Source: Blakeslea trispora
Lineage: Eukaryota; Mucoromycota; Mucoromycetes; Mucorales; Choanephoraceae
Length of the DNA: 64,000 nucleotides
Reading direction: 5' to 3'
Assembly (NCBI GenBank): GCA_025331445.1
Contig: JAIWNE010000059.1
Span: 124,001-188,000, forward strand
Positions 47,141-59,580 of this stretch are shown piece by piece; position 1 is the first letter of the stretch, and each line of letters starts with the position of its first letter. A model generated the notes under the pieces. The model was not told where the DNA came from. It was given only the letters and a program-made list of their open reading frames with translations, and searched no databases. A program made the position numbers and the translations under genes.

Positions 47141-48071
47141 ATGTCCATGTTAAATAACCTTAAAAAGGCACAAAAGAGCCATGTATTCTTGGATGAAGAT
47201 GACATGGATATTGACAACATGGACTTTCCACTTCCAACTGAATCCTCTTCTTCTACACGACCTAGTGGCATGCCTAATTTTGGTGGCATGCCCAACATGG
47301 GAGGTATGCCCAACATGGGAGGTATGCCCAATATGGAACAACTTCAACAAATGATGCAAAGTATGGGTGGTGGTTTAGGCGGCATGGCCAGTCCTCCTCC
47401 TCGTAAAGAACATGTCACTGTGGCCACTACAGCTTCAGGTCATACTCGTCAGATGCATCCAGATGAATACAAAGAGTAAGTGAAGGAAAAAAAAAACGAT
47501 GGTCTAGACACTAAGATGCACATGGTTAGTTGGGTGTGTGTCTATCCTTGTTATATTGACGCTGACAAGACTGTTCTTGAGGGTCGTAAGATTGCAAAGG
47601 AAAAAGCAGTCAAGAATCCTCATGCTTACCATATGGCTGTTGCTTGTCAAAAACTCGGGTTTTCAGTAGTGTATGAGGTAAGGGACAAAAAAAAAGAGCG
47701 AGAGCGAGAAATAGTGATCATCCCATGGTTAGAGTAAGCGCCATCCACGTGATTGGGCCAATGTAGGCCGTGTTCGTGTTCAACTAAAAGACAAATCCAA
47801 CTTCTTTATCAATCAAGCCATCTTGACTCGTAAACAACTGTTTGTGGAAATTGCCAAATTATTGCCTGTGTGTCAAAAGGAAGGCGATGTGCCCAAGAGT
47901 ATTGTAGGGCCTTTGACGACATTAGCTGAAATTGAGGCTAGAGCAGATGAAGAACGTAAAGCACAAGGACTTCCTACACTGGCTGAAATGCAAGCACAAA
48001 GCACACCTCCTCAACAACCTCAAGTACCTACTAAACCCAAGAAACAAAAGATTCGCTATGTGCGTGGTTAA
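47141..48071 (+). CDS. SEC65: SRP19/Sec65 subunit of signal recognition particle
   Basis: Protein that assembles the S domain of SRP RNA before SRP54 binds. The ATG at 47141 gives MSMLNNLKKAQKSHVFLDED. A Gly/Met-rich insert follows, with four tandem GGMPNM-like units (about residues 42-65). Across an intron (about 47479-47541) the SRP19 domain reads DWVCVYPCYIDADKTVLEGR, KIAKEKAVKNPHAYHMAVAC and QKLGFSVVYE. After a second intron (about 47676-47738) it reads HPRDWANVGRVRVQL, with the family's RGRVRVQL RNA-contact strand. The C-terminal tail is Lys-rich (KPKKQKIRYVRG), as in other Sec65 proteins. About 265 residues. Confidence 0.94.
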
Positions 48072-48219
48072 GATATACCTTCGTCTGTCTGTGCGTAAGC
48101 GCAATGAGTTTATTTTCTTTTTCGTAGGGAGAAGAAAGATATTGTACAATAGTCACAGAAATGCATCTTTTAAACATAATATTACAGTTTTCTTTTTCTT
48201 AATGCCCTAGATACATCCA

Positions 48220-48255
<36 letters not shown>

Positions 48256-48863
48256 ATGAAGGAGGGGGGAAAGTATCTCATCTTGAGTCAAGAAATGATT
48301 AATTTATTCAAATTGAAGTGATGTCTGTCTATTGAAGCAAAGAAAAAAAAAGAAGGGATATAGTGTCTACAAGTAATGATATTTCTGTATCAAATATCTA
48401 TACTACAATTAGCATATTGAGAACAAACAGCACCTTATCTACATAGATATTGTTTGCAATAGTACATTGTAAAGCTATTTCAATAGTGCACTTTGCCCAA
48501 GAGTTTGTTTATAGCTACTCTTGAATAATATATTCTTATACCAACTATACTATAAAATAAAGCAGTGTATGCTCAACACAGCCTTTTTCACTGTTCCTTT
48601 TTAGCAATAATGCCTCAATAAACATTCTGTAAAGCAACACAAGGTATCTATGCATGATGATTTGGAATAATCGGAATATCACCGGTTATACCAAAATACT
48701 CTTTTTGATCAATGCTTCTTTTGAATGTTTCCAAAAAAAAAATGTAAACATGATATACTCCATGACTAATTTTCAACTGGCAGACTGTAATTTCCATATT
48801 TAGCATATAGCTGAGGATGAGTTTTAATTTATTTTATGTTCAGATTCTAAATGCATCTTCTCT
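48072..48863. other. tail-to-tail intergenic region with (GT)n
   Basis: 3' flanks of SEC65 and the oxidoreductase gene. It contains a (GT)16 tract at 48222-48253. No gene seen. Confidence 0.6.
48222..48253. repeat. (GT)n microsatellite
   Basis: Sixteen uninterrupted GT units in the SEC65 3' flank. Confidence 0.92.
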
Positions 48864-50558
48864 CTACCATTGTTTTTGAATACGCATTTGTTCAATATCG
48901 GCAATGCCTTGAACGACATGTTCAGCACTAGCTACACACCCTTCCAAAAGAGGAATGCCCTTCCAACAGTAAGAACCCACAAACCAAAATCCATTCTGAC
49001 CCTGACAAGGACCCAATCGCCAACCCTTCTTGTTTTCATTCAGAAACAGTTGAGAGAGAGCCCTTTTCGAATTCAGAGTGACAGTCGCACGTTCAAACCA
49101 GGCAACCGACAAGACTTTCTTGGGGTCTACAGCAATACAAGGATTGGTGGTCTGCATATAGAGCATGTTGCCTTCCATCTTGTGTGTCATGTTGAGAATA
49201 TGGGTGGTCATGGTTGTGTCGTGAGGATAAGGTATAATTAGATCACTCTGGCCTGGGTCAACTTGTTTGTCCATCTTGGCCAGATTCAGTGCCTTCCAAT
49301 GATCGGGATTGGATGGCAGTAGACGGGTATCGGTATGGTTGATGACCAAGGCTGTATCATACTCAAACTGCTCAAGGACCTCCATCTGTTGCTTTACCAG
49401 CTCGATCTCTTGCTTGTGTTGATCAAACTGTTCAAACTGAGTAGGCTTGAGGGATTCGAGATAGCTTGAGAGCATAGAACAGGCTTGGTTTCCTTGTGTA
49501 GCAAAGATGATGTGATCGAAATCGTACTGTGTACCATGTTCATCGGTTATTTGAAAGCGGTGTTTGCCGTTTGAATTGAGTTGAATAGCCGTGATTTGTG
49601 TTTCCAGATGAACATGCTGCAAGGGTGCAGACATTCTCTTGACCACCTGTTGTACACCACATCCAGCCACATAAGATTCTTGAAATAAACCCATAGCCAT
49701 ATATTCTGTTGTTTCTTAGTATACTATCTTGTACTCTACTCAAGACTTACCCAAGATATCAGAAGCAGGATAGTTCAACATGGACTGATAAGAATTGGTA
49801 CAGACAGCTGCAAAGAGAGGCACAAAGACTTCATGTGCAAAATAAGGATGAATATAGTATGCCTTGAAGAAATCACCCAATGTCATGTTGCAGAGTGAAT
49901 GATCGGGATTCTCTAGATGGCCTCGATAATAAGACCAGAGAGCGATCGACATCAACCAGAGATAAGAATAGGCAATCACAAAGGATTGCCAGCACTGTTG
50001 TAAGCCTTCTACAAACTGGTTTTGTGCCTTGGATGCCACTGTACCGAGACGACCTATCGTTCGAGACCCACTATAGACCAGATAGGCATGATTCTCTGTA
50101 AATGAGGCTACTTCACTTGGCTGAACAGGTTTATGCAGTTGTTTGGACTGTAGAATACGATACCAACCAAAACTGAATTTGGCTTTCTTTGCAGGTATTT
50201 GAAGATGTTTATATAATTTCGATAAATGTGAATAATAACCTACATAATAGTAATGTTTAAAAAAAATTTTTTTTATTCTATCAACTTCTTTTTTTACCAG
50301 ACATAAATGATCGCATTGGCACCTTTTAAGAGAAATGTTAGAAATGATTCAATTATTCAGAAATTAGCTTACATCAATTCTAAAGTTCTTTTCAGGCCCT
50401 ATTGAGATAGAAGAAGCATCCATGCCGAGAGAAGTGTTCTTTTCAAACAGATGAACTTCAATGTCTTTATTTTCACTTAATAAATAAGCAGCCGATAAAC
50501 CTGCCAATCCTGATCCAATCACAGCTACATTAATTTGTTTGTTTGTCTTTGAAGGCAT
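48864..50558 (-). CDS. FAD-dependent amine-oxidase-fold oxidoreductase
   Basis: MPSKTNKQINVAVIGSGLAG begins the protein: dinucleotide-binding G15-x-G17-x-x-G20, followed by an acidic strand end at E39 (HLFEK). Exons: about 50374-50558, a short middle exon, then about 49745-50235 (with SYYRGHLENPDHSLCNMTLGD) and 48864-49700. The last exon has YDFDHIIFATQGNQACSML, the amine-oxidase/desaturase-type active-site strand, and at the end GFWFVGSYCWKGIPLLEGC, the second FAD-contact motif. It fits the COG2907-type NAD/FAD-binding group, in bacteria often next to cyclopropane-fatty-acid synthases; no such gene is adjacent here. Substrate unknown. Confidence 0.83.
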
Positions 50559-51037
50559 GTTTAAAAAAAAAGATAAGAAAAAAAAGATGAGAAAAGAAGT
50601 GAATAGAAGGATTGACGTATTTTCTAAATAAATAAATAAAAAAAAAATCAGTAGAATTCTTTTTTTGGGTCGATTTCCCTTTATTCGCTTACTTTCTCCT
50701 GGAATTATAACCCCTCCAGTTTACTAAATGGGGAAAGAGGGATCACAATTTCGAGATTTCAAGACAATAGCTCAAACATCTCGACCTACCAATTATGGAA
50801 GGTAGTCGTCATGTTTGCCTACTTTTGGTGGCAAAGAAGTCAAAGTGAACCCAATCAACAGTAGTACGAATTTATTGTCATGTTGGTATGTGACACTTGC
50901 TTACCATTTAAAGCACGCAAAGAATGTCAAGAACAGGCTCAAAAAAAAACAAGATTTTTTAATGATATAGTGGTACGTGTTTAAACAACCAGATGCCCCC
51001 CCCCCTCAGAATATATACAGCAATTAATGTGATTAGT
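50559..51037. other. intergenic
   Basis: Promoter of the oxidoreductase gene and 3' flank of the mannosyltransferase gene. A-rich runs and a C8 run near 50996-51004. No gene. Confidence 0.55.
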
Positions 51038-52089
<1,052 letters not shown>

Positions 52090-52297
52090 GCTTTAAAAAA
52101 GATCTTTTCAAGAAAAAAAGAAAATTAAAAAAAAGGATTTCCTTTGAGTTTCCGACCAATGCCCTTTACCGAAAAAGGACATGAAAGCAGCCAATAAAAT
52201 AAGCTCTTTTTTTTTGGATATCATTCTCGAGAAATGGCCTTGTTTGCTAGAAACATTTTATTATTATTATTATTATTTTTAAAAAAAAAGAGAAAGC
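52090..52297. other. short spacer, GT62 upstream/PEX16 3' flank
   Basis: A-rich spacer with a TTA repeat run (52258-52278). No gene. Confidence 0.5.
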
Positions 52298-53668
52298 TCA
52301 AGAAGCGGATGTATAAAAGTAAATCTGTTCCCATAAAGGCAAGTAATCGCGAAGAACACCTAATACAAGATATGAGTAAATCCCACCTAAATCGAGAGAT
52401 AAACTACTTACTGGATACAATAGACAATACAGGCTTATGTTCAAGTCTGTTACACATCTTTTCAAGACGAGGACGAGTGATATGAAGATAAAAGGCACCA
52501 CGCATAAAATAGAGCAAGAGTTGCTTTAATCGACGTTGAAATTCTTGCTTTTCCAAGGGCATCATAGAGTATCGACTACCATTGCGATATCCCTTCTTTA
52601 CAGCCACATCAGATCCAATCTCAACCAAAAGAGAAATAAACCACGGCTTCCATGATCGTCTACCAAATCTTACAATAGACAACACTATAGAACATGGTTA
52701 TTTCTATAAATCAAACGCAAACATCTATTGTTACCATAAATCAAGGGACGCAAGATATAGAGTAATTCGCCTAATTTCGACAGATTTTTCTGTACCTGAA
52801 CCATCTGTCTTGGTTTACGTAATTTCTCGGGTGTCAATACTTTGGATAGAAGGAAATCTGTCACGTCTGTATGTGCATTCTGGTTTGAAGGTTGGCGATT
52901 GAGGTGAACTGATTGAGAGAGTGAAGGCACTACCACACCTGTTCTCTTACCGACCCAACCATCTTGTTGTGTAGCATGTTGTTTGGGTGTGTTGTTGGAT
53001 TCCAGTGTAGAAGGATCCACATCCCGTTCAAGATGGGTAGGTTCAAGTGTCATACGATATGAAGTGGATTGAAACAGAGAAAGTCTCAATATCACTCTAA
53101 TCGAAATTGAGTATCGAGACTCTATGATAAGAAAGGAACTTACTTGATCGTCTCTATGGCTGTAATCAATTGCCATTGCTTTTTTCTGCCCAGTTTCTTG
53201 AGAACAGTCATTTCCATCAAGACTTGTGTATATGAAATCACTGATAATAGGGTGAGAGCAGAATGAGCTGTAGTTGATTGAGATGTCCAGAAACTGAGGT
53301 ATCGATTAAAGGCAGATTCTTCTACTGGGCCAGTCTTGTTTTCTTTTGCATGGACCTGTACTGCCTTTCTTAAGATAGAGGTATGATAAAGGCCGACCAA
53401 GTTCAAGGCAGCATAGACTACGTGGCATGCAGAATAAGTTTCATGGTTATTTATTTGTTTTATCCTTTCTATTTACGTGCTTGAGACGCTAGTTCTGCAT
53501 CATGAAAACGACCTTTATGAAAGAAAATTAGAAGTGTAGAAAAAAGAGTATTTTCTATATTTTTTTACCAGGCAGGATATAAGTAAGGGATCTCAGGGAT
53601 GACTCTATACTGGTTATTTGTGAGGCGTTCTTTAAAAGAAAATCTTGATACAAGTTTAAATAGTTCAT
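52298..53668 (-). CDS. PEX16: PEX16 peroxisomal membrane biogenesis factor
   Basis: Integral membrane protein needed for peroxisome membrane formation. The start MNYLNLYQDFLLKNASQITS leads into SSLRSLTYILPGRFHDAEL, the PEX16 N-terminal signature. Then come ALNLVGLYHTSIL, KKQWQLITAIETIKA, ILRLSLFQ and LGELLYILRPLIY. The C-terminal part has SWKPWFISLLVEIGSD, LLYFMRGAFYLHITRP and a final exon reading VLRDYLPLWEQIYFYTSAS, matching the animal C-terminus DYLPTWQKIYFY. I place the last intron at about 52372-52423 (52 bp). A 25-bp alternative with the same frame exists but is implausibly short. Six or seven exons. Confidence 0.92.
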
Positions 53669-54878
53669 ATTATACACGAAACAAGAGAGAAAAAAAAAAG
53701 AAAAAATATTTTTTTACAAGTGTGAAAAATAAGTGTGAAAATGATTAGGTAATAGTATTGACTGCCTATAAAAATTGACTTTTAAATTGATCCACTTGTT
53801 TGATTGTTCTTGCAATTGTCCCTTTTCTTCCAGGTTAGATTGAAACAAGCTTGAATATTTCCCTTGAATTCTTCTTCATTTGTCTAGAAAAATTACAGAA
53901 CATAAAGAGACAAAGTACTCATTTATTGTCTTTATTCACAAGCTAATAAATCTATGGCACCTTGAATAGCACTCTGTAAGTTTTGCAAGAGGAAAGGAGT
54001 ATTGCTTTCCAGTGTTCAGATGGATGAGTGTACCTATAAAGCTCAAAGTTGGACCTGATATCTTGCATCTTTTAGCTATTTTATCTTGAGGAGAAGGGAA
54101 CAAAAGCTTCCTTCTTTCGAACAAATGAATACATTATCAAAGCGTTTCAAAGTATGTACATAACTAGCTTTGAGTAGGACATACTTCACTCTCAACAATA
54201 CATTGCCTTGAACACCAATATTGCTTCTTGGTAAAGTAAGCCAGTTTAAGCGGAGAATGATTTGTCAAAAACGCTAAATGAATTTGAGTATCATGCAAAT
54301 TTGATAAAATAGACAGAATAGGCTGTTTGAAGTGGATCTTGTTCTCTTATGCTTTCCTTTATTCATCACAGTAAGCAATTTCTTGATGTTGATCTATGTT
54401 GATGATCTGGACAGAATCTGCTCTTTATTTCTTTAAAGAAGCAAACAAAGGATAAAGCTTAGCTCTAGACTGTAAAAAATGAAAGGAACTTAATCTTTTT
54501 TAATGTGTTTCGTGTCTGGATCAGAATAGGATGATTTTCTAACCACATCTTTTATTTACATGTTTTTGAAATCTCTTGACCTTTTACAAACAGTTGCCAA
54601 AAAGTTATATGTAATCGCCTTAGTAAATGACTAGAATAGACACAAAAAACATGCTAATACAAGCTTATTGTTTTGCCATTCATTTTCCAAACCAAACAGA
54701 AGGATGTAGTAATTAAACAAGATACTGAAATGCTGACAAGGACAGAAAGTCAGTTTCAAGTCGAAAGCATATGAAAGTCTCAAGATTTAAAAATCCGGTT
54801 CTTTCGCAGATTGAAATATTGTGACTCCACAATTTTACATTCATGCATCATCATCACAAAAGTAAACAATAGAAAAGG
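53669..54878. other. gene-free stretch, possible gene remnant
   Basis: No gene supported. A minus-strand segment near 53930-54125 has short open frames (for example LLQNLQSAIQGAIDLLACE in one frame) that look protein-like but cannot be joined into a model, so decayed coding sequence is possible. Confidence 0.45.
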
Positions 54879-54886
54879 TATAAAAA
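54879..54886 (+). promoter_or_regulatory. TATA box upstream of candidate ncRNA
   Basis: TATAAAAA followed by GGGG and then a CT-rich initiator tract (54893-54923). This is one of the clearest core promoters in the window, yet no long ORF follows for about 750 bp. Confidence 0.6.
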
Positions 54887-54914
54887 GGGGTCTTTTTCAC
54901 TCTTTCTCTTCTGT

Positions 54915-55300
54915 TTTTTTCTTTGTGACTCGTACAGTACTATTGAATCAGCGATAGTATCGGCCGTGAAGTAGTTCTTCCACGTGAGCTGTTATATCGT
55001 GTGTATGACTTTTTATCTTGATTATGAAAAGTGATATCCTGGTTCTACTCGAAAGACTAGGCTTCGTTGACATTATGCTAGCGATGGGGGTTCTTCTTCG
55101 GAAACGGACGCGTCCTTGATCGAGTGGTTAACTGGTTGGTTTTTCCGGTACTCTAATGTTGTCCAAGTTGTTTCAGAGGTTTCCCCTTTGAAGCAACACC
55201 ATCATTTTTTTTGGGGTTAGACGAACTTCCACCTTCCCGTGGTTTTCCCTGTTAATCAAGGAATTGATTTCCTTGAGAACCAAGAGAAGTTCAGCTTATT
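54915..55300 (+). ncRNA. candidate structured non-coding RNA
   Basis: This block has higher GC than its AT-rich surroundings and no ORF over 31 codons. It has several hairpins: TACTAT/ATAGTA (54938-54943 with 54954-54959); CGTG-AAG/CTT-CACG (54965-54984); and an 8-bp perfect stem TCAAGGAA/TTCCTTGA with a 5-nt loop (55256-55276), enclosed by GGTT/AACC (55241-55244 with 55278-55281). A good TATA box lies about 40 bp before it, and an AT-rich end follows. It lacks signatures I know for U1, U2, U4-U6, U3, SRP, RNase P or MRP RNA. Alternatives are a spliced 5' leader of the downstream gene or a short-peptide transcript (31-codon ORF from the ATG at 55024). Borders are approximate. Confidence 0.4.
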
Positions 55301-55637
55301 ATTAAATAAAAATGAAAATGATCCTTATGACAAACAATAAAAGAAAAAAGGTTAATTCTATACATCCATTTGTTTTGCATTGACACTCTGTTGCATGGTA
55401 ACAAAAAGCTAATTTTTGACAACAATCACAAAATATAGTTCATGATGAATTACACTATAATTTTGATAAGAAATAGTAAAGATCAAAAGAAAAGAATAGC
55501 TTAAATTTTTCAAATTAAAAAAAAAATAATGAAGCGTGACGGCATAGCACGAATTTGATCCTATTATTTTTTTTTTTTGTGGTTTAAATTTTTCCTTTGT
55601 TGTCTAATAGGCCTTGACACGTCTTTATGAAGAGAGA

Positions 55638-57720
55638 ATGACTACAGCTGAAGTAGCATCTGATCCTTTTGGGTTAGTCCATAAGCCTGTTTCTATCTAT
55701 TTTTTATCTTTACTGACTTGTGAATCTAGTTACCTTGATCTCACCATAGACGATTCTCTGATAGATCATAAAGAGCTTCGAGAGTAAGAATAGGAAACAG
55801 AGAGAGTGCTTTCTTTTTTTTTTAAATGATTCTTTCATTTTTTATAGATTTTGCTCACCTCCTACTTATGGTTCAGCTTGTAACTATCTGAACTTGCTTT
55901 TATCACAACAAGGCTATTCTACACCTTTACTTTTCGATTCAACTGAAATTCAAGATAAATGTAATCTTTTAAACTGCATTTATGATTTATTAGATGACCG
56001 AGAGGTAAACAAGAAAAATCAGGCAACAAGAATCACACATTTATCACTTTATTTAGAATGATGGAAAAGAGAAAAGAAGCTTAATCGAGACAATTCAGCA
56101 GATGAAGAAAGAACGTATTGAATTAGAGAATCAATTGGTAAAATAAGAAAAAGATCAAGCAGAGAAGGTGGCCCCCTAATTCGAATTTTTTTTTTAAAAA
56201 AAAAAAGACACAAGTCAAACGAAATCATCAATTGGCTGAAAAGAATTACGCAGAGACAAAGACTAAACTAGAGTAAAAGAAAAGAAACTACCAAACAAGA
56301 CAAAAAGATTAAGCTTATTGTCGATAGAGTACGAGAGACAGAACATCAAAAAATACGCTTACAGAATCAACGATTAAAAGAAGAGATCAACAAAGTTAGA
56401 CATGACCTTCAGTATATCAAAGCACAATATGCAGTAAGAAGAAGAAGAAGAAAGAGTCTTTTTTTTTTTTTATTATTGCAAGCATTAAGCTTCTATCTCT
56501 CTAGAATGAAACAAGGCGACATGAGCAAGATATGGCAAAATTACAAGATAGACTATTGAACATGATGAACAATAGGCATCAAGTGAATGTGACTACACTT
56601 GACATGAGTTCACACTTTGCCACTACATTTGATGAAGCATCTGATAATGATCAAGTTGTTCAGGTAAACAAAAGGGGAAATATGAGATACAGTCAAGAAG
56701 AATCTAATAAAGAAAAAAAAAAAGATACGAAAGATGTATACCAATCTATTAGATCAAACAAAGGACCGAGAAATACAGGCAAGAAAGGAAGCAGAAGAGT
56801 TGAGAGTGTGTATGATCAAGCTATACACAGGTACACGACATTTGTTAGAAACACAGATTGAGCAATTTGAAGGAACAAAGACCAAGCAAACCCTCGATCA
56901 GACCTCTCAGTTTCGCCTACCTTTAGACTGTGGTGGACAAGAAGCAATAGAACGAGTGAATGATCTGCTGGACAGATTGAGGCAGGAATGGGATTATCAG
57001 ATAACACAACAACCTCAAGGATATCCCGAGGAAGAAGTAGTGGCACTTCGGGATCATGTTGCATCATTACAGGAAGCATTATCAGAGCTAACAGAAGAAT
57101 ACGAAGAGGCAAAAATGACCTATGAAGAAACCACCAAGATCTATAGGCGATTTGAACAAGGCGGTTTCTTTGATACCTTATACCCAACACCACAAGCTGC
57201 TCAACCAATCATGTCAGAGTAAGTAGAGCTTTTTTCTTTCTTGTCTTTATACTTGTACTAATCCAAACAAAAAACAAGTGATGAAGATGATATGATCATG
57301 GATCTAATAGATGAGAAACCAGAAAAATATCATCTCTTGAAACAAAAGGCAATGCAAGAACAACGAGCATTAAGTGACTCTGCCTTGGCCTTGGCTAAAC
57401 AAAGAGAAGAACTTGAGGTAGAGAAAGAGAGAAGCTGAATCTCGAGAAACTCATTTTTTTTTTTTGTATAGGCTGAACGGTGGGCTTTCTTGGAGATGAA
57501 GAGAGCACTTGAAGTACAAGATGTTCTGAATGATACCATGCCTGAATCGTAAGTCATTTCAACTCGATAGAAACATACACTTATACACCCATATAGACAC
57601 TATTCCTCAGGTCGTTCATCTTTTGTATCATCATCAGTGCCACCCTTAAGAACACAGTCTATAGCAGATAGGGCACGTAAAAGACAAAGATCCTTTCTAG
57701 GCACACCTTCTGGAAAATAA
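55638..57720 (+). CDS. SSX2IP/Msd1 (ADIP)-like coiled-coil protein, possible frameshift
   Basis: Family members anchor microtubules or cell junctions (fission-yeast Msd1 at spindle pole bodies, animal SSX2IP at centrosomes). The start MTTAEVASDPFG is followed by YLDLTIDDSLIDHKELRE. The ADIP signature comes next: FCSPPTYGSACNYLNLLL, then LLNCIYDLLDDREND. Long coiled coil: ETIQQMKKERIELENQL, NHQLAEKNYAETKTKLE, then RETEHQKIRLQNQRLKEEI and beyond. Later exons include RKMYTNLLDQTKDREIQ and LRQEWDYQITQQPQGYP; the C-terminus is RARKRQRSFLGTPSGK, ending at TAA 57718-57720. About nine exons. Near 56274 the frame of KTKLE meets TAA, while the coil resumes one frame over with RKETTKQDKKIKLIVD. A one-base deletion there would restore it, and no intron I can place does. 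Confidence 0.8.
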
Positions 57721-57913
57721 AGAAGTTTTTTTAAAAAGAGAAAAAAGTGTTTATTATTTTGATAAAAAACAAAATAAAAAAAAAGAAAGAGAAAAAAAAA
57801 GATCAGGGCTATTACTCCCAATCATTCCCCCCTCCTCTTCTTTATAAAAAAAAAATACTTGATTCTCTTCTCTCAATTCTCTCTAGGTTGATTTATTACA
57901 AGAATGATTTTGT
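57721..57913. other. tail-to-tail spacer
   Basis: 193 bp of A/T-rich DNA between two convergent stop codons. No gene seen. Confidence 0.5.
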
Positions 57914-58468
57914 TTAACGGAGACGACGAGCTTCACGTTCGGATTCCAAGAGACAGAGGATATCGTTTTCACGAACGGGACCCTTGACGTTACGGATGAT
58001 GGAACGGTTGGTATCGTCCATGAATTCAACGCGGACTTGGGTGACACCACCACGAGAACCGGTACGGCCGAGAACCTTTGTAACTCTGGCAAGCTTGACG
58101 GGAGTCTTGGAGTCCTATTGTTTATAGGTTAGTTTCGAATACAACAAAAAAAGTTGACATGTTCCAAAGAAAAAAAAAACTCGAGTTCAAACTTTCACAT
58201 CAGATGAAGAAATATCGTTGTATATTTGTAGAAAGAAGAGAAAAGGGTTGTTGTTTGTATGGCATGTTGATTGTCTGCTTTTTTTTTTCTTTGATGATTC
58301 CTTCTTTTTAAAAAATAAAATCCAGGTTCATCCAAAATAATATAGATCCATCCATCCATCCATTCTCTCCTTTTTTTGTTATCTTCATCTGATGTTTCAA
58401 GTTGATGTCGTCTCATAGGTTGTTTCTTTGGACATGAAGGTATGTAGTGTAGAGCAGGGCCTTACCAT
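57914..58468 (-). CDS. RPS28: 40S ribosomal protein eS28
   Basis: 67-residue small-subunit protein at the mRNA exit region. Exon 2 (57914-58114) encodes [38 protein letters not shown] and [20 protein letters not shown], ending EREARRLR, the full conserved eS28. The initiator ATG sits alone at 58466-58468, directly followed by the donor GTAAGG. A 351-bp intron (58115-58465) separates it from GACTCC, giving MDSKTPVK as in other eukaryotes. Codon use is strongly biased (CGT/CGA-poor, C-ending codons: GTC, ATC, AAC), as in highly expressed genes and unlike its neighbours. The intron may carry regulatory sequence. Confidence 0.95.
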
Positions 58469-59580
58469 GTCTACAATCAATAAGAAAAGGGAGGATTTGT
58501 TATGCTACACACCTCTTGTCTCCTTTTGGTACTGCTGTAGGGTGCACACACACACACACACCCACATCCACACCCACACACACCTTTCTGGTTACGCGAT
58601 TTTAATTACCGATATTCGGCCCGGACCATATCAATCAAAAAAAAGAGATATCTGTAGTCAAAGCTACAAATCAAAAAAAAAAAAAAAGACTTTGTACCAT
58701 TTTCTTTGTTGTTCAATTGAACGGAAAGTACTGGCAACGAACACTAGAAGTATACTGACCTGACAGTAGTTTTTCTTTATTGCCTCATAAAGTTGTAAAC
58801 AGACTTGTCAGATCTTTAGTTTGATCTCTAGTTATCTTAGAAACTTTTTGATTCTGGGTGTTGGCTACTTTGTCGGTATCATCATCACAGTGTGTTTAAA
58901 CAAAAAAAAAACGATAAACTGTCAGTGCACCCAATGGATTTCTTTTTTTTTTTTCTTGATGGATCTTGTAAATATATATATATTTTTTTTTACTCAGTTT
59001 AAATAAAGTTTACAATTGAAGCTGCATAAAAAAATAAAAAAAAGGGGGTAAAAATTGATTTATTTCATACTTTTTCTTTTTTCCTTAAGAGTTAATACAA
59101 GGGGGAGGGATTTTCTGATAGTTTCTGGTAGTTTTCTGTCAATGTATTACATAGGCTCAGATTCATGAGTTGTGCTTTTCCCCCTTTTTTTTTGGTTTTT
59201 TCTGTTGATGCTAAATTCTTTGTAGTTTTTCTTTCATTTTGCTTGTATTTAATATCTTTTTGAAGTGCTAATTCAATCTTTTCTCAAGAGTAGCACTCTC
59301 TCTTTCTTTTCTTACCTTTCTCGTTTTACAGGGATCAATAGATATCTGATAAATTAAAGCATGAAAATTGTTGTCAATCTTTACAACAGAAAAAGAAAAA
59401 GTGCTCCGAATTAAATTACTCTTACAAATTTGTTTTCTATATTTTTTCTTTTTTTTCTTACTTCTTTCACTTTTTGTGTGTGTGTGTGTGTGTGTGCATA
59501 TTAGTTCAAAACAGAAAAGCATTGTCGATTTTTTTTTTTTTTGCTTTTTTATTCTTGTTCTACACCTTAATTTGATCAAG
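58469..59580. other. intergenic region with microsatellites
   Basis: 1.1 kb divergent region between RPS28 and the RFX gene. (CA)n-type tract at 58544-58584 and (GT)n at 59475-59496; poly-A and poly-T runs. The short ORF 58428-58763 is microsatellite-derived. Both promoters lie here. No gene. Confidence 0.6.
59475..59496. repeat. (TG)n microsatellite
   Basis: About eleven TG units some 85 bp upstream of the RFX start codon. Confidence 0.9.

Noticed and set aside
48222..48253. (GT)n as a possible telomere-like or recombination repeat
   Set aside because: An ordinary dinucleotide microsatellite, like those near 36130, 37930, 58550 and 59480.
55638..57720. Whether the SSX2IP-like gene is a pseudogene
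   Set aside because: Only one frame problem was found; splice sites, signature motif and C-terminus are intact, so an error or single lesion is more likely than general decay.
58428..58763. 111-codon plus-strand ORF with a THTHTH run
   Set aside because: Encoded by the CA microsatellite and by the reverse of the RPS28 leader/intron; no homology features.
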